Position numbers and translations under genes: made by a program. Positions 6,157-6,814 of a stretch of 6,814 nt of DNA are shown piece after piece. Under the pieces are notes generated by a model that was given only the letters and a program-made list of their open reading frames with translations, was not told where the DNA came from and did not search any database. The stretch is from Candidatus Thalassarchaeaceae archaeon (GTDB taxonomy: Archaea > Thermoplasmatota > Poseidoniia > Poseidoniales > Thalassarchaeaceae), in NCBI GenBank assembly GCA_029250565.1, contig JAQXFA010000107.1, forward strand, positions 1 through 6,814, read 5' to 3'. Numbering within the stretch: position 1 is the stretch's first letter; each line of letters opens with the position of its first letter.

Positions 6157-6627
6157 AGTTTTCTTTTCATAATTGAAAGCGTCAGGTAGCAGTTCAGCAA
6201 GTTGCCACACATTACCAACTTCACCTTCTGGTGTGGCACCTATCACTTCGATATCTCGGCAATGGTCCCACAATAGTTGCCTACAAGCCCCACAAGGACC
6301 TAACCCTGTTTGATTTGGCTCCCCACAATACCATTCATCATCTTCTGTGATAGGGTTACCATTTTCATCACATTGAATACCAATTATCGCAATACGCGTG
6401 AATTCTCTTTCACCCTCTGAGAGGGCTTTGGTTAATGCCACCCTTTCTGCGCAAATTGTTAGGCCATACGAGTCTGATTCCACATTACAACCTGTGAATA
6501 CCTCACCTTGTGTGGTTTCTAATGCCGCACCCACATGGAAATTAGAGTGCTGTGCTACCGCGTTTTTGCTAACCTTTAGGGCAAGCGCAACTAATTCTTC
6601 ACGGCTGTTTTTGGTTGTTGAATCCAT
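6154..6627 (-). CDS. cdd: Cytidine deaminase
   Basis: This 157-residue protein belongs to the short, zinc-dependent cytidine deaminase family, which is tetrameric in known members and turns (deoxy)cytidine into (deoxy)uridine. Visible residues: NFHVGAAL (29-36), nucleoside-binding N48 and E50 in CNVE, catalytic CAE (Zn ligand C59, proton-shuttle E61), PCGAC (Zn ligands C112 and C115) and the family-typical end LLPDAF (146-151). It is about 20 residues longer than the usual 130-136, mainly through an acidic insert at about 86-107 that holds two extra Cys (86, 101). Start ATG 6627 follows GGGGAG (6642-6637), 9 nt upstream, and leaves a normal N-terminal helix. The in-frame TTG at 6756 would add 43 residues foreign to the family. 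It forms an operon with upp. Confidence 0.95.
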   Translation of the reverse strand: MDSTTKNSREELVALALKVSKNAVAQHSNFHVGAALETTQGEVFTGCNVESDSYGLTICAERVALTKALSEGEREFTRIAIIGIQCDENGNPITEDDEWYCGEPNQTGLGPCGACRQLLWDHCRDIEVIGATPEGEVGNVWQLAELLPDAFNYEKKT

Positions 6628-6756
6628 GCTCGGTCTCTCCCCTTGTATGAAGCGTGTAGTAACCTCAGACTTGAACTGAACGGATGAGTCACAGCGCATG
6701 TCCCACATGGCTTGACCGTTTAATTGAAGTCGGATAGGTGGTCGCCAAATCACCAA
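6628..6756. promoter_or_regulatory. Divergent intergenic region between cdd and tRNA-Leu
   Basis: These 129 nt must hold the cdd-upp promoter and the tRNA promoter. TTTAATTG (6719-6726) lies about 31-38 nt before the tRNA 5' end and fits a TATA element. Its complement, CAATTAAA, could serve the other direction. A perfect inverted repeat CATGT-CCC-ACATG (6697-6709) lies about 70 nt upstream of the cdd ATG and could bind a regulator. All are pattern-based guesses. Confidence 0.35.
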
Positions 6757-6814
6757 GCAGGGGTACCCGAGTGGTCAAAGGGGCTGGGTTTAGGTCCCAG
6801 TGCGTAGTGCTTCG
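6757..6814 (+). tRNA. tRNA-Leu (anticodon UAG), 5' part, cut by window end
   Basis: Acceptor arm GCAGGGG (6757-6763) is followed by TA and a D-arm with CCC (6766-6768) pairing GGG (6780-6782) and a GG pair in the loop (6773-6774). The anticodon stem CTGGG/CCCAG (6784-6788 / 6796-6800) closes loop TTTAGGT, with anticodon TAG at 6791-6793, which reads CUA leucine codons. The stretch after 6800 starts a long variable arm, as expected for class II tRNA-Leu. The T-arm, 3' acceptor strand and CCA are outside the window. No intron interrupts the anticodon loop. Confidence 0.92.

Noticed and set aside
6628..6756. N-terminal extension of cytidine deaminase from a TTG next to the tRNA
   Set aside because: The added 43 residues do not resemble the family, and a good Shine-Dalgarno supports ATG 6627.
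1..6814. CRISPR array, insertion sequence or prophage remnant
   Set aside because: There are no evenly spaced identical repeats, no transposase or integrase motifs and no terminal inverted repeats; the only repeats are protein-level ones in the giant gene.

Overview
The window looks like a piece of a planktonic archaeal chromosome, most probably a Marine Group II (Poseidoniales-like) euryarchaeote. This is an inference, not a search result. It rests on a PGF-CTERM-type sorting tail (an archaeosortase signal), large exported proteins rich in Asp and Ca2+ motifs, an SCO-family lipoprotein suggesting aerobic respiration, moderate GC, tight gene packing and mixed Shine-Dalgarno use.

Layout from left to right. 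(1) Positions 1-341, minus strand, hold the 5' part of a membrane-anchored EF-hand protein that runs off the left edge. (2) Positions 342-577 are a divergent promoter and leader region with two possible hairpins, one of which covers the Shine-Dalgarno of the next gene. (3) Positions 578-4171, plus strand, encode a 1197-residue surface protein: signal peptide, seven-repeat beta-propeller-like domain, one Cys-paired thrombospondin type 3 (TSP3) cassette, a second seven-repeat propeller-like domain, an Asp-rich TSP3 array, one membrane helix and a tail with a four-Cys zinc knuckle. (4) Positions 4194-4802, plus strand, encode an SCO1/SenC-family lipoprotein starting 22 nt after that gene. (5) Positions 4896-5510, plus strand, encode a choice-of-anchor V-like secreted protein with a CxCH motif and a PGF-CTERM-like tail. 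(6) Positions 5507-6145 (upp) and 6154-6627 (cdd), both minus strand, form a two-gene pyrimidine-salvage operon whose upp end overlaps the preceding gene by 4 nt. (7) From 6757 to the right edge, plus strand, is the 5' part of a class II tRNA-Leu with anticodon UAG.

The left three-quarters is an envelope-oriented block. The EF-hand protein and the giant TSP3 protein share a Ca2+-binding theme across one divergent intergenic region. The SCO lipoprotein and the Cys/His-bearing secreted protein suggest extracytoplasmic metal or redox handling. The right quarter is housekeeping: Cdd turns cytidine into uridine, and Upp captures free uracil as UMP. I see no mobile element, CRISPR array or integration scar. 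The features most worth a second look are the two-propeller surface protein with a predicted cytoplasmic zinc knuckle and the compact convergent junction at 5493-5537.
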